Origin: Angiostrongylus vasorum
Lineage: Eukaryota > Nematoda > Chromadorea > Rhabditida > Metastrongylidae
Reading direction: 5' to 3'
NCBI GenBank assembly: GCA_018806985.1
Contig: JADANN010000076.1
Span: 186,001 to 250,000 of the forward strand
DNA length: 64,000 nucleotides
Part shown: piece after piece, positions 41,319-58,896 of the stretch
Layout: the number at the start of each line of letters is the position of its first letter
Numbering within the stretch: the first letter of the stretch is position 1
Notes under the pieces: generated by a model
Database searches by the model: none
What the model was told of the DNA's origin: nothing
What the model saw: only the letters and a program-made list of their open reading frames with translations
Made by a program: the position numbers and the translations under genes

Positions 41319-42070
41319 AAACGAATTCTCTTTTTTTTCATATATATCGTATTCTTGAGATTCATTCAGAGTGCGGTCTTTCAATGGTGTCGTCGAAATC
41401 GGCCAGCATCCATTCCTCGTAGGTAAGGTTATAAGAATCCCTATCATCATCAAAACTAAAATGCTATAGACGCTGAACGTTTATTTTCACTTCCACTCCA
41501 GTTTCTATACAATGCTCTTAAGGTTGACTGTAAATAATTTTTGTATGATTGTTTCCCCTTGTTGAACCATTTTCTTGACATCGATGTTAATTTCGTTATA
41601 AAATGGCCATATACTAGCAGTGAAATTGCTATACATCTATCGAAGGATTTTAGTTACATAGTGGTGTTATGCTTTTCAGAGCATCTATAATAGCTTGTTT
41701 CTTAACGAAGAAAAAGGGAAATATATCCGCATTCTCTAGTATTCCTGTAAAACATCGGTAAGTCTCGTATCAGTGGACGTGGCCTTCACAATGAATCCCC
41801 TTCTCGAAACCTTGCTTGCTCATAGCTGTTGTTCATCCACTAAGGTGTCAATCCTATTGATTAGGACTTGAATAAAGGCTTTACAAACGACGAAAACAAG
41901 CAGATTGGCCAGTATTGTCGATTTCATGGATGTCTCACTTTTTGAACAACAACACGTTCCTGCTTCTCTTCCACTGATTAGGAACCTTGCACCCTCACAG
42001 GTAACGTGTGAAGAGCCGAACAAGTTTGTTGATGAAGAGGGTGATAAATTCACCAGATAAATAAAATAAA

Positions 42071-42341
42071 GGATAAAGCTCTCGGCGTTGATCAATCCCT
42101 TAGGGATGCGCCGTGCATTCGACTTCATTAAGTATCGTTGGAGGTGACTGACTGCATATCAGGCCTTTACAATGACTCGCGGTGGCCTACCGATGTATCG
42201 AGCCAGTGTTGCTCTCCTCCCAGACAAGTCTGATACCAATTTACCGACCTCGGAGGGATGGAAAGCTTGGTGGGCCATGGGCGCGAGGGATCGATTCCGT
42301 GTGTGTTGCAGGGCGCCTCCAACCACTGAACCACACGCGAT
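42071..42341 (-). repeat. SINE-A inserted in the second RTE copy
   Basis: Well-preserved full copy, tail AAAGGATAAAGCTCTCGGCG at its left edge. Confidence 0.85.
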
Positions 42342-43164
42342 TCATCACATATCTTGTTTTAATCCTCTAATGACCACATCTTGTATATTTCTTCACTGAT
42401 ATATAATATATAAGACTTCGGAGAAAAAAAGCCACTGGTACGAAATATCTATCCTCCTTAATTTCACATGAAATCAGAAACATGTGGATTTCGAAAAGAT
42501 CAGAGTAGAACTGTGGATGATTTTCTTGGTTGTTTTTATTGAAAGGAGGGTCATCATCCATTCTGGTGCTTGGCGGAATTTCCTCCGGCTTCATGCACTA
42601 CTACTGCTCTCCTTAAAATCTTCTATTGCTTTTTTTACAGAGCTCTACAAGTTCGGAAGTAAGCTGGTGATTGTACATGGCACGTACGACTCGAAATTAA
42701 CGTAGTCGCTCGAGTGTTTTTGTCGAAAGCTGTCTATCAGTGAGTTTGGAACTGTCACGCCTTCAGCATAAAGCTGTTGACCGAGCTGCCCTTCGTTAAT
42801 GCTGACGTAGAGTGAAGAAATCCCAATCTACGATTTATCTAACAGTGTCCACCAGACATCGGAAACATGAATCTTCACCAAAAACATGGAAGAATATTTC
42901 TTGGAGCTATGAGAAAGCCATGTCAAAGACTTCCATGGAGGTTCTCTGATTGAATTACTACACCAAAAAAATTAATCCCTTGTTCTAGAAGGCGGTTCGC
43001 CACCAAGGAACATCTTGACACCTTCAAACATTAAGATGTGTAGGCTAGATCTAATGAAAAGCTAAAAGAATAATTTTGGTTACTACATTAATGAAAACTG
43101 CTGATGCCACACTTCATACCACTGATCAGCTTCCCTTTAGCAGTTTGCCTTCATTATAGTTGAT

Positions 43165-43545
43165 ACTTGGTACTTAATAGCCCATCGTCACTGGTTGTGC
43201 GGGCCCCATATAATCCCTATTTTTCGAAGATTTACTGGTTAAGCCACTGTGGTTCCCTGGAATCCCGAGATCAGCCCAGTCAAACTCTGCCCCCAGGTCT
43301 TCACCACCACAGGTAGTCGCAGCTCTTGTGGATTAGAAGGAGATTTGCCACCATGCGACATTGATACCAGGACGGTGGTGGATTTTAGTAATGGTTTACT
43401 CTTAGCTAGGCTCCCTGATGGAAACGCCGGACTCCTTCTCAGCTTGGGAGACCCTATCGGAGGATGAATCCTCCGCTACAAATCGCAGTCCGACACCCAG
43501 GAACACCTCCCAGCCACGATAAAGTGGTAAACCATTGGGAGGTGC
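43165..43545 (+). repeat. Family B repeat
   Basis: Full copy, ending AAACCATTGGGAGGTG. Confidence 0.8.
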
Positions 43546-43875
43546 TTTCATTATTGATATATTAAATCGGTACTCGTACAAAAAGCTTTCGGATTCAGGA
43601 TTCAATATTTAAGAGCGGTATTCTTTAAAAAAATTTGACTGAAAAGCAGTAATAGGGATCTCTTAGGATAAAATGGACGGCAAAACAGCACGAAATATAA
43701 TTGGGAAGCACAAGTCTTCAATGCTTCAATCTCTTGCTGTAATCACGTCATTAGTCAGGTAAACGGCTGATTCCATTAAAATCGACTAATTTGCGTTTCC
43801 TGGTTATCCGAATAAGGAGCTATTTTTTTAATGGAGCACACACGAGGTCCTAGTTGTTTATTATTTATCCATAAA

Positions 43876-43912
43876 AGCTGACCTTTCGGTAGATTTCGCC
43901 TTCTTCAGAGCC
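43876..43912 (-). ncRNA. Hammerhead-like motif, left end of the 43850-44310 pair
   Basis: On the minus strand: GGCT, CTGAAGA, a stem II closed around GCGAAATC, CCGAAA, GGTC, AGCT. An extra G precedes the expected GTC. Confidence 0.5.
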
Positions 43913-44243
43913 TAGAAGTGTCAACTTGACTGCTGGCTACCCAGCCAAAGGCTTCCATAACCAAAATCCAAATGAACTACAGGGAGGAGTGCCTCATAAT
44001 TACGGGTGATCTCCCTCAGTCTTTAAGACTGATATTTTAATAGGAGACAGGCGCACTACGCTTCCATGTGAACTTTGTGCGGTTGGTCTCCACGTGACAC
44101 ACTAATTGGAAGAATCATGGAGAACGGTGAGTGTGCGAAGAAGCTATTCTGTGTTCAATGTGATTGAAATCTTGGTTTCGTATCTTTTCTGTTTGCTTAT
44201 GGAGGTTTATGGCTGATTAGATTGCAGTGAACTTGACTTTCTA

Positions 44244-44280
44244 GGCTCTGAAGAAGGCAAGATCCGTGGAAACCTAACCT
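44244..44280 (+). ncRNA. Hammerhead-like motif, right end of the 43850-44310 pair
   Basis: GGCT, CTGAAGA, then AGGCAAGATCCGT, GGAAAC, CTAACCT. Stem II pairing is poor, so the copy is probably inactive. Confidence 0.4.
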
Positions 44281-44397
44281 GTTGCAAATAAATAGTGTAC
44301 GGTAACAACCTTGTGTGTGGCAATCAAAAAAAATAGCGAGTTATTCATCAATGGCGAGGTTAATGGAAGGTCTTTCTTGAGAATAAGCAGCCTTCAG

Positions 44398-44572
44398 TTT
44401 TTTTTATACGACCTGTTTTCACGTCTGCTGTACAGATCCCTGCGCTTTCTGCGTTTGATTCGTTTCCTCGCATTCATCATTCACGAAGGTCTTCCAACTT
44501 TTCGGATGCGGGATCGAACAAGCACCGCCCTTGTGATGAGCTTCATCATTTCCCCTATGCCACCCACCCCCT
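44398..44572 (-). repeat. SINE-D with internal deletion
   Basis: Head and 3' body present; the central block is deleted. Confidence 0.6.
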
Positions 44573-44701
44573 AAAGTCTTTACTAATCAATCGCTTGCTC
44601 AATAAAAACAGCATCTCAATACCCTTTGACGAAAAAGTCCCTATTGGGCGAAAGTACGACCCTTCGTTACCACCCACACATTTCCGAGTTAAGGAGTAGA
44701 G

Positions 44702-44976
44702 GAGTAAAGCGTTTGGTATTAATCAATGGAGAATAATCTATAAATTCAACTCCATTAAGCATGGAGTAGATGATAAACCTCATACTGGACAATGAGGGTG
44801 ATTTGTGGGAGCTTACCACTATATCAAGCTAGCGTTTTTCATCAACCTAGACAAAGCCCGTTGCAATTTGCTGACCACGGACTGATGGGGAGCTTGATTG
44901 ACCTGATGATGATGGATCGAACCAGAGACCACGTGTGTATTGCGGAGTAATTCTAATCGCTGTACTATGCGCACCC
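44702..44976 (-). repeat. SINE-A, strongly diverged
   Basis: Tail GTTTGGTATTAATCAATGG and head GCTGTACTATGCGC are recognisable; the centre is decayed. Confidence 0.55.
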
Positions 44977-44979
44977 TAA

Positions 44980-45760
44980 TTGAGACATATTTTTTTTTCA
45001 AATGGTTTCTGCTCCCACGTTATTTGAAACTGGAATACAGAATCGGACGAAATTCGAACATCAGGATAGTAAACGATAAAATTTGGGTGTGATATTCTCT
45101 TTGAACTTCGTTCTACTACCTATCGATGCCCTGAACTGACGTAAGAAATGGTGTTTCTGGGAGGGTTACGTAGTCAAATCTGTTAATCCTAAATATACCC
45201 CGGTACTCATGCGCATGTATTCGAAATTTTAATTTAATACAGCATGGTTTACTAAGGCACAATTAATGAAACAGAAGCTAACTTATCACATAGGGTTTAT
45301 TAGGGTGGGCATCTACACTACCGTATCCGTCTTACCACAACTCAGCAAACTCTGCTGAAATGAAATAAAACTAAGTTTTCCGTACATGTAAATGCTTTCA
45401 TTTTCTTTCTGCGAGAGAATATTAGATTGAAAGCACTCGTCAACCACATTAGCGTCTTAGCTACATGAAAAAGGGTTTGACGAAGTTATGTTCCAACACA
45501 AAGGTAAAAAAACAGTTTGACAAAGTTACATAACGGCATATACACAATTTAGAATATCTGGCAAAATGGTCGATTCAATTTCATTTCCTCCCAGCGAAAT
45601 CCGTCTCTCTAAATCCCGTTACGTCTATTTAATAGGATTGGGCGGTTTCATACCAAAAGCAATTGCTTTTTAACTAAGGATACGGTGAGTATGGTATAAA
45701 GAAGGCTGAATAGTTGTTGCTTGTTGAGTATGTAGAACTGTTCCTCTTTTAATGATACAT
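44980..45760. other. No assignable feature
   Basis: Between a SINE-A and a SINE-D copy. Two similar TTTGACAAAG/TTTGACGAAG segments occur near 45476 and 45518, possibly a small duplication. Confidence 0.35.
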
Positions 45761-45764
45761 TTTT

Positions 45765-46132
45765 CTTATTTTATATGACCCATCTTCACGTCTACTGTGC
45801 GGATCCCAGCACTTCTCACTTTCGATTCGTTTCCTCGCATCCATTTCCCACGAAAATCCTCCTACTTTACGGGTGGCTTCGGCTGCTGCTTGACGATTTT
45901 CATTTCTTCAATGTCTGAAAGATCTTCTGGTCGAGCGATTCTGCTGGAGCCCCTGAGATAGCCGGGCTGTAGCGTCCCCAGTTGGATTACAGAGAGTGAT
46001 TTTTTACCAAACAAGTCCGGTACCAACTTCCCGACCTCGGAGGGATGACAGGCTTGGTCGGACCGCAGCGGAATCGAACTAGCACTATGGCGGTGATGAC
46101 AGACATCACTACCACTGTGCTATCCCCCCTAG
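45765..46132 (-). repeat. SINE-D
   Basis: Full copy with an intact central block and B box GTTCGATTCCGC. Confidence 0.8.
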
Positions 46133-46310
46133 CTTTAATGATATAATGACATTAAAGAGCATCACTCCTGCAAATTATTCATGTTCGCTGGCACTCTGAC
46201 GCTTTGCGGCCAGTTGGCTTCGCTTTAGAAATACGATGCTCAATTCGCCCTATATGTGAAGAAGTTTTGCTACCTGTTATACTGATTTCATTTCGTACTT
46301 CTAAATAAAA

Positions 46311-46543
46311 GGTTGCATCTAGCGTAGTGGTTAGAGGTACATCTCAAAACACATGCGCCCTTTGGTTCGACCCCGCGACCCAGGGTCACCTACCTTTCCA
46401 TACCTCCGGTGCCGGCGGATTAGAACCAGACTTCTCTGCGAATATAATAGGCCGGACCTGCATTCAATCACCCCTAACGATGATTTATTCAGTCCAATGA
46501 CCATCCCTCAGGGATTGATCAATGTGGAAAGACTTATTTTTTA
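46311..46543 (+). repeat. SINE-A, diverged
   Basis: Head CATCTAGCGTAGTGGTTAG with a B box TTTGGTTCGACCCC that is closer to a real tRNA than in other copies. Confidence 0.6.
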
Positions 46544-46674
46544 GCCTTTATGAGCAAATCCACGGTACTACTTAGAGAGTTACAGCGAGTAACCTTCAGC
46601 AAAAAGAAAACCATAAAATAAGGCCCACTAGTATGATGCACTTCATCTCCTTCGCAGAAAATTTTAAAAAAATT

Positions 46675-46892
46675 AAGGATAAAGCTCTTGGCGTAGATCA
46701 ATCCCTGAGGAGGAGACCCTGCATTTGACTTCATTAAGCATTACTAAAGGTGATTGGATGCATATCTGGGCTACACACTGATTCGCGGTGGGCCAGCGAT
46801 GCAAAGAGTCAGTGCTGCTATTTTTCCCAGACAAGTCTGGTAGCAATTTGCTGACATCGGAGGGAAAGAGGGCTTGGTGAGCCTAGCGCCCA
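46675..46892 (-). repeat. SINE-A, head missing
   Basis: Tail and central block only; breaks off at GGTGAGCC before the tRNA-like part. Confidence 0.65.
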
Positions 46893-47130
46893 GAATTCGT
46901 CAGAGTAGAATCTACTAAGTATCGTTGATTTGCGACAAAGACGAATGGATAGTTCACTGACGCCTCGTCAAGTCTTATAATGATTAAATGGAACGTAAAT
47001 GATATAAGTGAATTTTGAAATGAAGTGAAAACTCGTTGTAAGAAATAGAGGCTAGTTTGTGTGAAATGGAGAAAAGGTGGTCCCGCAATGTGATTCCTAC
47101 ATCTTTGAAGTCGTTTTTAAAAGGAGCACA

Positions 47131-47382
47131 TCACTGGCCAAAAACATTTGGGTGAATTCCGTAAACAGTGTAACCGTGTACCCACTTCTCCATCCCACTT
47201 GCTCTCATTAACGCGAAATTAAAATCTTCTCTAGTTCTCGGTAACAAGCTTTTTAGATTCGATACAGTCGGATGTCTCGCGATTTCGATTCGCCTTCGAG
47301 AAGCAAAGTTCATTGCTTTTAGTATGTTTTCAGGACTTGATTTTTTTCCATCGACGATCCATACTTGGTTAATTACATGGAT
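47131..47382 (-). CDS. Unrecognised C-terminal exon, possibly truncated by a repeat
   Basis: A clean minus-strand frame of about 80 codons ending in TGA. It includes SRRRIEIARHPTVSNLK, RTREDFNFALMRASGMEKW and VYGIHPNVFGQ. Residue composition is that of a folded domain and contrasts with neighbouring repeat-derived frames. The open frame runs upstream directly into a family B copy starting near 47384, so the preceding exon boundary is lost or lies elsewhere. No upstream exon was found. Confidence 0.4.
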   Translation of the reverse strand: MHVINQVWIVDGKKSSPENILKAMNFASRRRIEIARHPTVSNLKSLLPRTREDFNFALMRASGMEKWVHGYTVYGIHPNVFGQ

Positions 47383-47383
47383 A

Positions 47384-47610
47384 CTTGAACGGCACGCTCT
47401 CACTGGTTGTGCGGGCTCCAGCATAATCTCCATTTTTCGGAGATTTGCTGGTTAAGCCATTGTGGTTCCCTGGAGCGCCGATGTCGGCCTAGCCATAGTC
47501 TTCCAAAGGTCGTCACCACCACAGGCAATTGTCGTCCTTGAGGATCAGAGATTTGCCACAATGCTACTAATTTGATACCATGACAGTGGTAGATCCTAGT
47601 AATTGTTGCT
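47384..47610 (+). repeat. Family B repeat, truncated
   Basis: Left 60 percent only; it touches the upstream edge of the open frame at 47131-47382. Confidence 0.7.
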
Positions 47611-48189
47611 CATAGTGTTGTTACTACTTGGTTACTATTGGATTAAACCTGCATCAATGAAAGTGACCACATTCTACGATGATGTAGAATTTAATCGTCC
47701 CAAAGACGTTCAACTGAACAGAGCAAAAGACAAAGCGCTACAATTCAGTAAGAGATAGGCGAAGTGGACAAGATGTAACCAAAAAAAAAGCTCACCGCCA
47801 ACCAATTATGTTTTGTGAAAAATGACCATTTTTTCTAAGCTTTGCTAAAAAACGTAACGTCCGTGAACGCTTCTTGTAACAATCCGCAGAAAGGACGATA
47901 GCAAACCACAACCTAGAGAACTTGAAATAAGAGATGTAGAACTATCACTAAGAAAATGACATCTATAGATGGGTGATAATCAGATGGACTTCTTCACCTA
48001 CAACTGTACGAAATAATGACTTGCATATACACCAAATATGCTCTTTACACCTTTATTTCTCTCCATTTCTTCGTAACATCTTCCAATATTCACAGGTATT
48101 ACACGAAATTATTATGATAATATCACGACATTACGATGTAAGCGATAATAACCACATATAATTACAAATGAAGATACGATCCAACTTGA

Positions 48190-48250
48190 TAAACTTGTGT
48201 TATTATTACTACTATTATTGTAAATATTATTATCATTTATTTATATGTTC
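48190..48250. repeat. TTA/ATT low-complexity tract
   Basis: Imperfect TAT/TTA triplets about 60 bp upstream of the palindrome at 48290. Confidence 0.7.
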
Positions 48251-48289
48251 TTATGAACTGGTCTTGTTGAGGTCTTGGAGCTGTTGCGA

Positions 48290-48575
48290 ACTTGTTGCAA
48301 GTTGTCGTTGTTGTTGTTGTTGCTGTTGGTCGATGGCCGACGTTTCCGCGATTTCGCCTACTCAGAGCCGTGCTGTTGCAAGTGCGACTCCATCCAGAAA
48401 TAGAGAAATTATGCAAAAGGTTCGAAAACTTCGAGTAGGGCTCTTTTTCAAGACTGTGGGGCTATGGTGTGCGCTAGCGATGGTAGCACGGTGTGTCTAT
48501 CGTAAAAGTACAGCTCTGCAGACGAAACGTCCACATCAACCAAAAGCAACAATAACAACAACAACGACAACTTGT
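48290..48575. mobile_element. Palindromic element with GTT-repeat arms and ribozyme-like motif
   Basis: Left arm: GTTGTTGTTGTTG followed by TTGGTCGATGGCCGACGTTT. Right arm: GAAACGTCCACATCAACC followed by a CAA/AAC run. The left arm holds a hammerhead-like motif on the minus strand (48370-48336); the right arm is a decayed mirror copy. The interior has no recognisable gene. Confidence 0.6.
48336..48370 (-). ncRNA. Hammerhead-like motif in the 48290 palindrome
   Basis: On the minus strand: GGCT, CTGAGTA, GGCGAAATCGCG hairpin, GAAAC, GTC, GGCC. Stem I and stem II can form; the core has a base change (GTA for AGA). Confidence 0.45.
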
Positions 48576-48799
48576 ACCAACCTAGCACCAATCCAAGAAG
48601 AACAGTTCGTAAGAACGTATAAATAAATGTATTGATTATTTATGCCGAGTTTTATAGAAAGTAGGTCTTTTAAGTTATTATCACTATTCTTTTTATTTTT
48701 AGCGAGGAAGTACTGTGAAGTGCAAAAGCGTTCTGATGCAGGAAAGCGTAACTCCATAGTAGTTTTTCCAGTATTAACCAATATCATAGTGGAAAACCA

Positions 48800-54771
<5,972 letters not shown>

Positions 54772-55089
54772 ATCTGAAAGGCAACTTCTGAAATCGATAA
54801 ACATTAAGAATCATAAAAACGAGGCATTAAACAAGTACTGAACGTATAGAGTTACGCAGAAAGTGTTTAAGGTCAGATTTGAAAGTATGCAGGTCATGCG
54901 ACGGATGTTAGAACGCTTGGATGGATAACAATGTAGTGCCAACGTGAGTGGGTTCAGTGGGGTATGATCGAAAATGCACTGCACATCTACAAGTAACGAA
55001 CTTCGGTAGCTTCATTTAAAGATATCATTTTGAAAATGCACCACATTAGTCTGTACACAAGTAATTCCCAACACTATTTCTCTATTACT

Positions 55090-55225
55090 GGGGCAGATTT
55101 TGGTTAAGCTGACCTCGGGACTCCAGGGACCCACAGTGGCTAAAGCAGCAAAACTTCGAAAAAGTGGGAATTATGCTGGAGCCCGCATAACCAGTGAAGA
55201 CAGGGGCCACCCAAATACCCATGTT
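55090..55225 (-). repeat. Family B repeat fragment
   Basis: Only the outer third, TTAAGCTGACCTCGGGACTC to GCATAACCAGTGAAGAC. Confidence 0.65.
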
Positions 55226-55753
55226 TTAAGATATTATTTAGTTAACACACTTTCGTAGGACAATATACAAAGTTCTGTTAAACAATAACTTGTTACTGTC
55301 TACTATTTGGTCCGAAGAACCGTAGATCTGCAGCGCAAATGGGACACTTGTCAATGTGTGGTGGATTAGCAGAATTTGAGGTCGTACAAGTGCTTCAACT
55401 TGCCGCTCTATACAAATACCAGACGTCAAGTGGAATGAGAACATCGTATAAACGTCGTTCGTTATAGGTCTGAACAGATGTTCCAATACGATGATGAGAG
55501 ATGATCGCTCTTCGACCACACGACAATCACAATAGAAAAAGTGTGAACATGAGCCGGAGAACGCTTAACGGTTCAGAATAGGACACTATGATGCGCAAAC
55601 GAAAATATGAAGACAAGATGGTCCGTTCATAAAGCGAACAAGAATTTACAGTAAATGCTCCATAGCATGTAGGTCCTTAAGAAACACATGTTCATTGCGG
55701 AGCAGATGGGAGGTTGGTGTAAATTGTCGGTGTTGTTGTTGTTGTTGGTCGAT

Positions 55754-55789
55754 GGCTGAAGCCACGGTGATTTCGCCTTCTTCAAAGCC
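55754..55789 (-). ncRNA. Hammerhead-like motif, left arm of the 55720 palindrome
   Basis: On the minus strand: GGCT, TTGAAGA, a stem II around GCGAAATC, then GTGGCTTCAGCC. The GAAAC block is lost, so only the 5' half is recognisable. Confidence 0.35.
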
Positions 55790-55889
55790 GTGATGTTGCG
55801 AGTAGGACTATCCATGTTGCTCCTTTAATCCTTCCTTCTTTCCTTTCCTGTTCCGTGAACAACACGGGTAGTCCCACTCGCAACATCAC

Positions 55890-55925
55890 GGCTCCGAGGA
55901 AGGTCAAATCGCCGAAACGTCAGCC
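55890..55925 (+). ncRNA. Hammerhead-like motif, right arm of the 55720 palindrome
   Basis: GGCT, CCGAGGA, AGG-TCAAATCGCC, GAAAC, GTC, AGCC. Stem I is perfect (GGCT/AGCC); the core has two changes. Confidence 0.45.
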
Positions 55926-56254
55926 ATCGACCAAAAAACAAGAGAAGTTCATAGCGTTTTTAGTGGACCTATTCTTTTCACTTCCACTTAGAACACATTC
56001 CATTCACAGCTACTTTAACCTTCTTTAGCAGTAAAGTGGTATACAAGAAGTTCAACTCGAAAGAAAGATAGTATTCGTAACCGGAAAAGTAACAAATGCA
56101 CAGACTTTGAACAGACATTTATGCTATGATCCGTATGAAGCACTTTTTTTACTTATGAAACATTAACGGACTCACTTTGGTTGCGAAGATAATAAGGTCT
56201 GCAGTAATACAGTGGGAAGTTCGTAGTAATGAGGTGAGATTATCAACGTATCCC

Positions 56255-56425
56255 GTTTACGGATGACTGCTGATGGCACTGGTAGACATAACTATGTACC
56301 CGTATGGTGTGGTGGTGAACTCGTTAGCCTCCGGAAAGGGTAATAGCGTGTTTGATGCTCACCGCAGACATCTGCGGTTCGGAGTTGTGGAAATATCTCA
56401 GCATCGTTGTGGTTGAATTATCATC
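56255..56425 (+). repeat. SINE-C
   Basis: TACGGATGACTGCTGATGGC, then TATGGTGTGGTGGTGAAC, ending ATATCTCAGCATCG. Confidence 0.65.
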
Positions 56426-56799
56426 GTAGTTAACCAGCATGGGATAGCATTCTACACAGAAAATTCGATAACATCCTTCAACTGTGGTATTACCACAGCG
56501 CCATGAAAGTTGTGAAATCATGTCCCGATCCTTTTCTCACCTTTCAGTGAAATTTTCAAGCTCATTTCTTTCGTACTAAGACATTCATTTAACAGGAGTC
56601 ATTAGACCTAGGAAGAACACTGAGTTCACTTACGATAAAACAAGAACGCATCGAACATTCCTTCTACATAACCCAGTTCCAATTAACAAGTAAGCATGGT
56701 TGTCCTAGAGCCTACTTGACTAGTCCCAAGTTATGCGGCTGCTGTTGACACTGGTGACATATGGTAAGCTGCGATCTCAAGTATTGATACTTGTACTCG

Positions 56800-57190
56800 G
56801 CCTGTAAAGGATGATGCTAGGAGTATCCCGCGTCACACAAGTAAGAGAAGGGATCCAAGCTCCGATCAAAAATTAAAGATGCCTTTCTATACGCCAAACT
56901 GTCGAAGATAAGGTGGTCCGTACAAGTAGTGCTTATGATCGGCAATCGACGGACAAGAGCCGTTAGTAACTGGATTCCTCGGGATGTCACACGTATTGCA
57001 AGAAGACCACCGACCCGATGGTCAGAGTTCTTCACGAAAAGTCTAGAAGAAAGGTACGATGCTCAACGAGTTCTTAGAGGAAGCACAACCCACTGGGCTA
57101 CTCTTGCACGCGATAGGGAAAAATGGAAGAGTTACTGACGCTCGCTCGAGTCAAACGACCATCAACGAGACTGCAGGTGATACAGGTGAT
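56800..57190 (+). mobile_element. RTE-type retrotransposon 3' fragment
   Basis: The frame at 56929-57138 encodes NWIPRDVTRIARRPPTRWSE and EERYDAQRVLRG, ending DREKWKSY, nearly the same as the tail of the copy at 36008-36259. Confidence 0.75.
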
Positions 57191-57826
57191 ACTCTGGCTG
57201 TATGCTAAAAATCCGCAAACGTCCTCCGAGAGCGCGATCGGTTCCGTCTTGAGCGAATGGGAGGTTAGGTGGATCTCAAAACATGCCACTCTAAACGAAC
57301 GCCAAAAAAGACAGTGAAGGTCATACCATTGACATTCGAACATATGCGATAACTTTTTTCCACTCAGAGTTGTCACTGTAAATTTTCGCTTATTCGCTAA
57401 GAGTAAACAACTAAGGGTTCAAATTATAGCAATGTACGGATTATGTGAAAGCATTCACTGGCAGAATGATCACAAGGAAAACATCCGAAGCAACCTATTT
57501 ACATGCTGCAAAAGCTTTAGGGCACACTAGATCATGTCTCTACTTGAACTGTACTACTAAAATTTACTAAGGATTTAAGATATTAAGTAAGCTGAATGGC
57601 TTACATAAGTCATAGATCAATAATCCTAAACATGACGCAAATTTGCAGACATTCCCGGGAATCCCTTTACACTCAACACATTCTATTTTTCGTACTTTCT
57701 ATGAGCATGGACTTTTGGGAGTTCTTCAATAAAAAATGAAAGATAAGATGAAAGAATCCATGAATTCGCAATGTTAACTTTTTTGTTTGCTGCCTACTAT
57801 AATTTTTAACGGCAGGGGTATAAAAA

Positions 57827-58103
57827 AAGGACAAAGCTCTCGGCGTTGATCAATCCTTAAGGGATGCGCCATGCATTCGATTTCATTAAGTGTCGGTTGA
57901 AGGTGACTGAATGCATATCTGACCTTTACAATGACTCGCGGTGACCTGCCGATGTATCCAGCCAGTGCCGCTTTCCTCTCAGACAAGTCTGGTACCAATT
58001 TGCCGACCCCGGAGGTATGGAGGGCTTGGTGGGCCAGCGGCGCGGGGATCGATTCCACGTGTGTGTTGCAGGGCGCCTCTGACCACTGCGCCACACACGC
58101 CTC
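57827..58103 (-). repeat. SINE-A, well preserved
   Basis: Near-consensus copy with head CTGACCACTGCGCCACACACG on the displayed strand. Confidence 0.85.
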
Positions 58104-58116
58104 CTTCTCTAACGGC

Positions 58117-58257
58117 AGGATATGATGAGAAATACAACCACAATGATGCTGAGATATTTTCGAAACTCCGGACCGTTGGTGTCTGCGGTGGGGGAACGAA
58201 CGCATTATTACCCTTTCCGGGGGCTAACGCGTTCACCACCACACCACGCTGGAATCT
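58117..58257 (-). repeat. SINE-C, adjoining SINE-A
   Basis: Starts 14 bases after the SINE-A copy ending at 58103; contains CACCACCACACCACGC. Confidence 0.65.
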
Positions 58258-58896
58258 ATGAATTGTCACTTATCGCTTAACTTTATGCTCAAAAGATGAC
58301 CAATCAATAAATGTACTTAGGAACAGATGTCATCTTCATGAGAGATTTTGGCATACTGTAACAATTCGTGAACATTGTAAACTGGTTACGAAAACTGTTG
58401 AAGTAATAATACGTGCATGGATTTAAAGGCAACGAATAGTGTTTCTGTGTATTCTAATAGCCGAAGTACAACGAATCGTGACAACTCATCACATAAAAGG
58501 AAAAGTCGTCCGATGGTACTGTTGGTCAGATAATTATCGCAAAGCGACTCGAAAGTTCATCGTCGCCGTTTTCGAAGAACAAAGAAGACTCTGACCATAA
58601 GATGTGCGAATGAATGTTTTTTAAGATCCAATTAACGAAGCGGCATCAATTTTTCAACTACGTATAGCCACTGACGATCGCAGATGGATGATCCATGGCG
58701 ATGTTTGGCGCGCGTAGCCAACAGTTCTAGCACCTCCTTTGTGACCTTAAGAGGGTCAGCAGCGATGGCTCTGTGGATAGTGGACGACAACGAAATTGAG
58801 TCGGACGTCTGTTTGAGAAGAATATTAGCTTCAAAATAGATGCATCAAAGAGATATTAGGACATGAAATAAAAGTGAACAATCGACTTGGATCACC

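Larger units (their letters stand above)
40480..42870 (-). mobile_element. RTE-type retrotransposon, second copy, heavily degraded and interrupted
   Basis: Parallels the copy at 35990-38830: the tail block is near 40560-41100, RT remnants such as VNRIDTLVDEQQL are at 41820-41900, and the segment between endonuclease and RT is at 42370-42850. It is split by SINE-A at 42071-42341 and a SINE-C relic at 41183-41318, so those insertions are younger than the element. Confidence 0.65.
43850..44310. mobile_element. Inverted pair of Penelope-like 3' ends
   Basis: A minus-strand 3' end with a hammerhead-like motif (43912-43876) faces a plus-strand 3' end with the same motif (44244-44280). The interior matches the 3' UTR of P4 (TTGGTCTCCA-x2-TG block near 44086). 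Both arms lack coding sequence. Confidence 0.65.
55720..55965. mobile_element. Palindromic element with paired ribozyme-like motifs
   Basis: Same family as 48290-48575. The left arm has TTG repeats, GGTCGATGGCTG and a minus-strand motif (55789-55754); the right arm has CGCAACATCACGGC, a plus-strand motif (55890-55925) and CAGCCATCGACC. The arms are separated by only about 90 bases, including a T/C-rich stretch. Confidence 0.65.

Noticed and set aside
48168..48626. 152-codon plus-strand open frame
   Set aside because: Composed of TTA and GTT triplet repeats and a palindromic element (poly-Tyr, poly-Cys); low complexity, no domain.
57941..58261. 106-codon plus-strand and overlapping minus-strand frames
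   Set aside because: Lie entirely within SINE-A and SINE-C; the same peptides recur at every copy.
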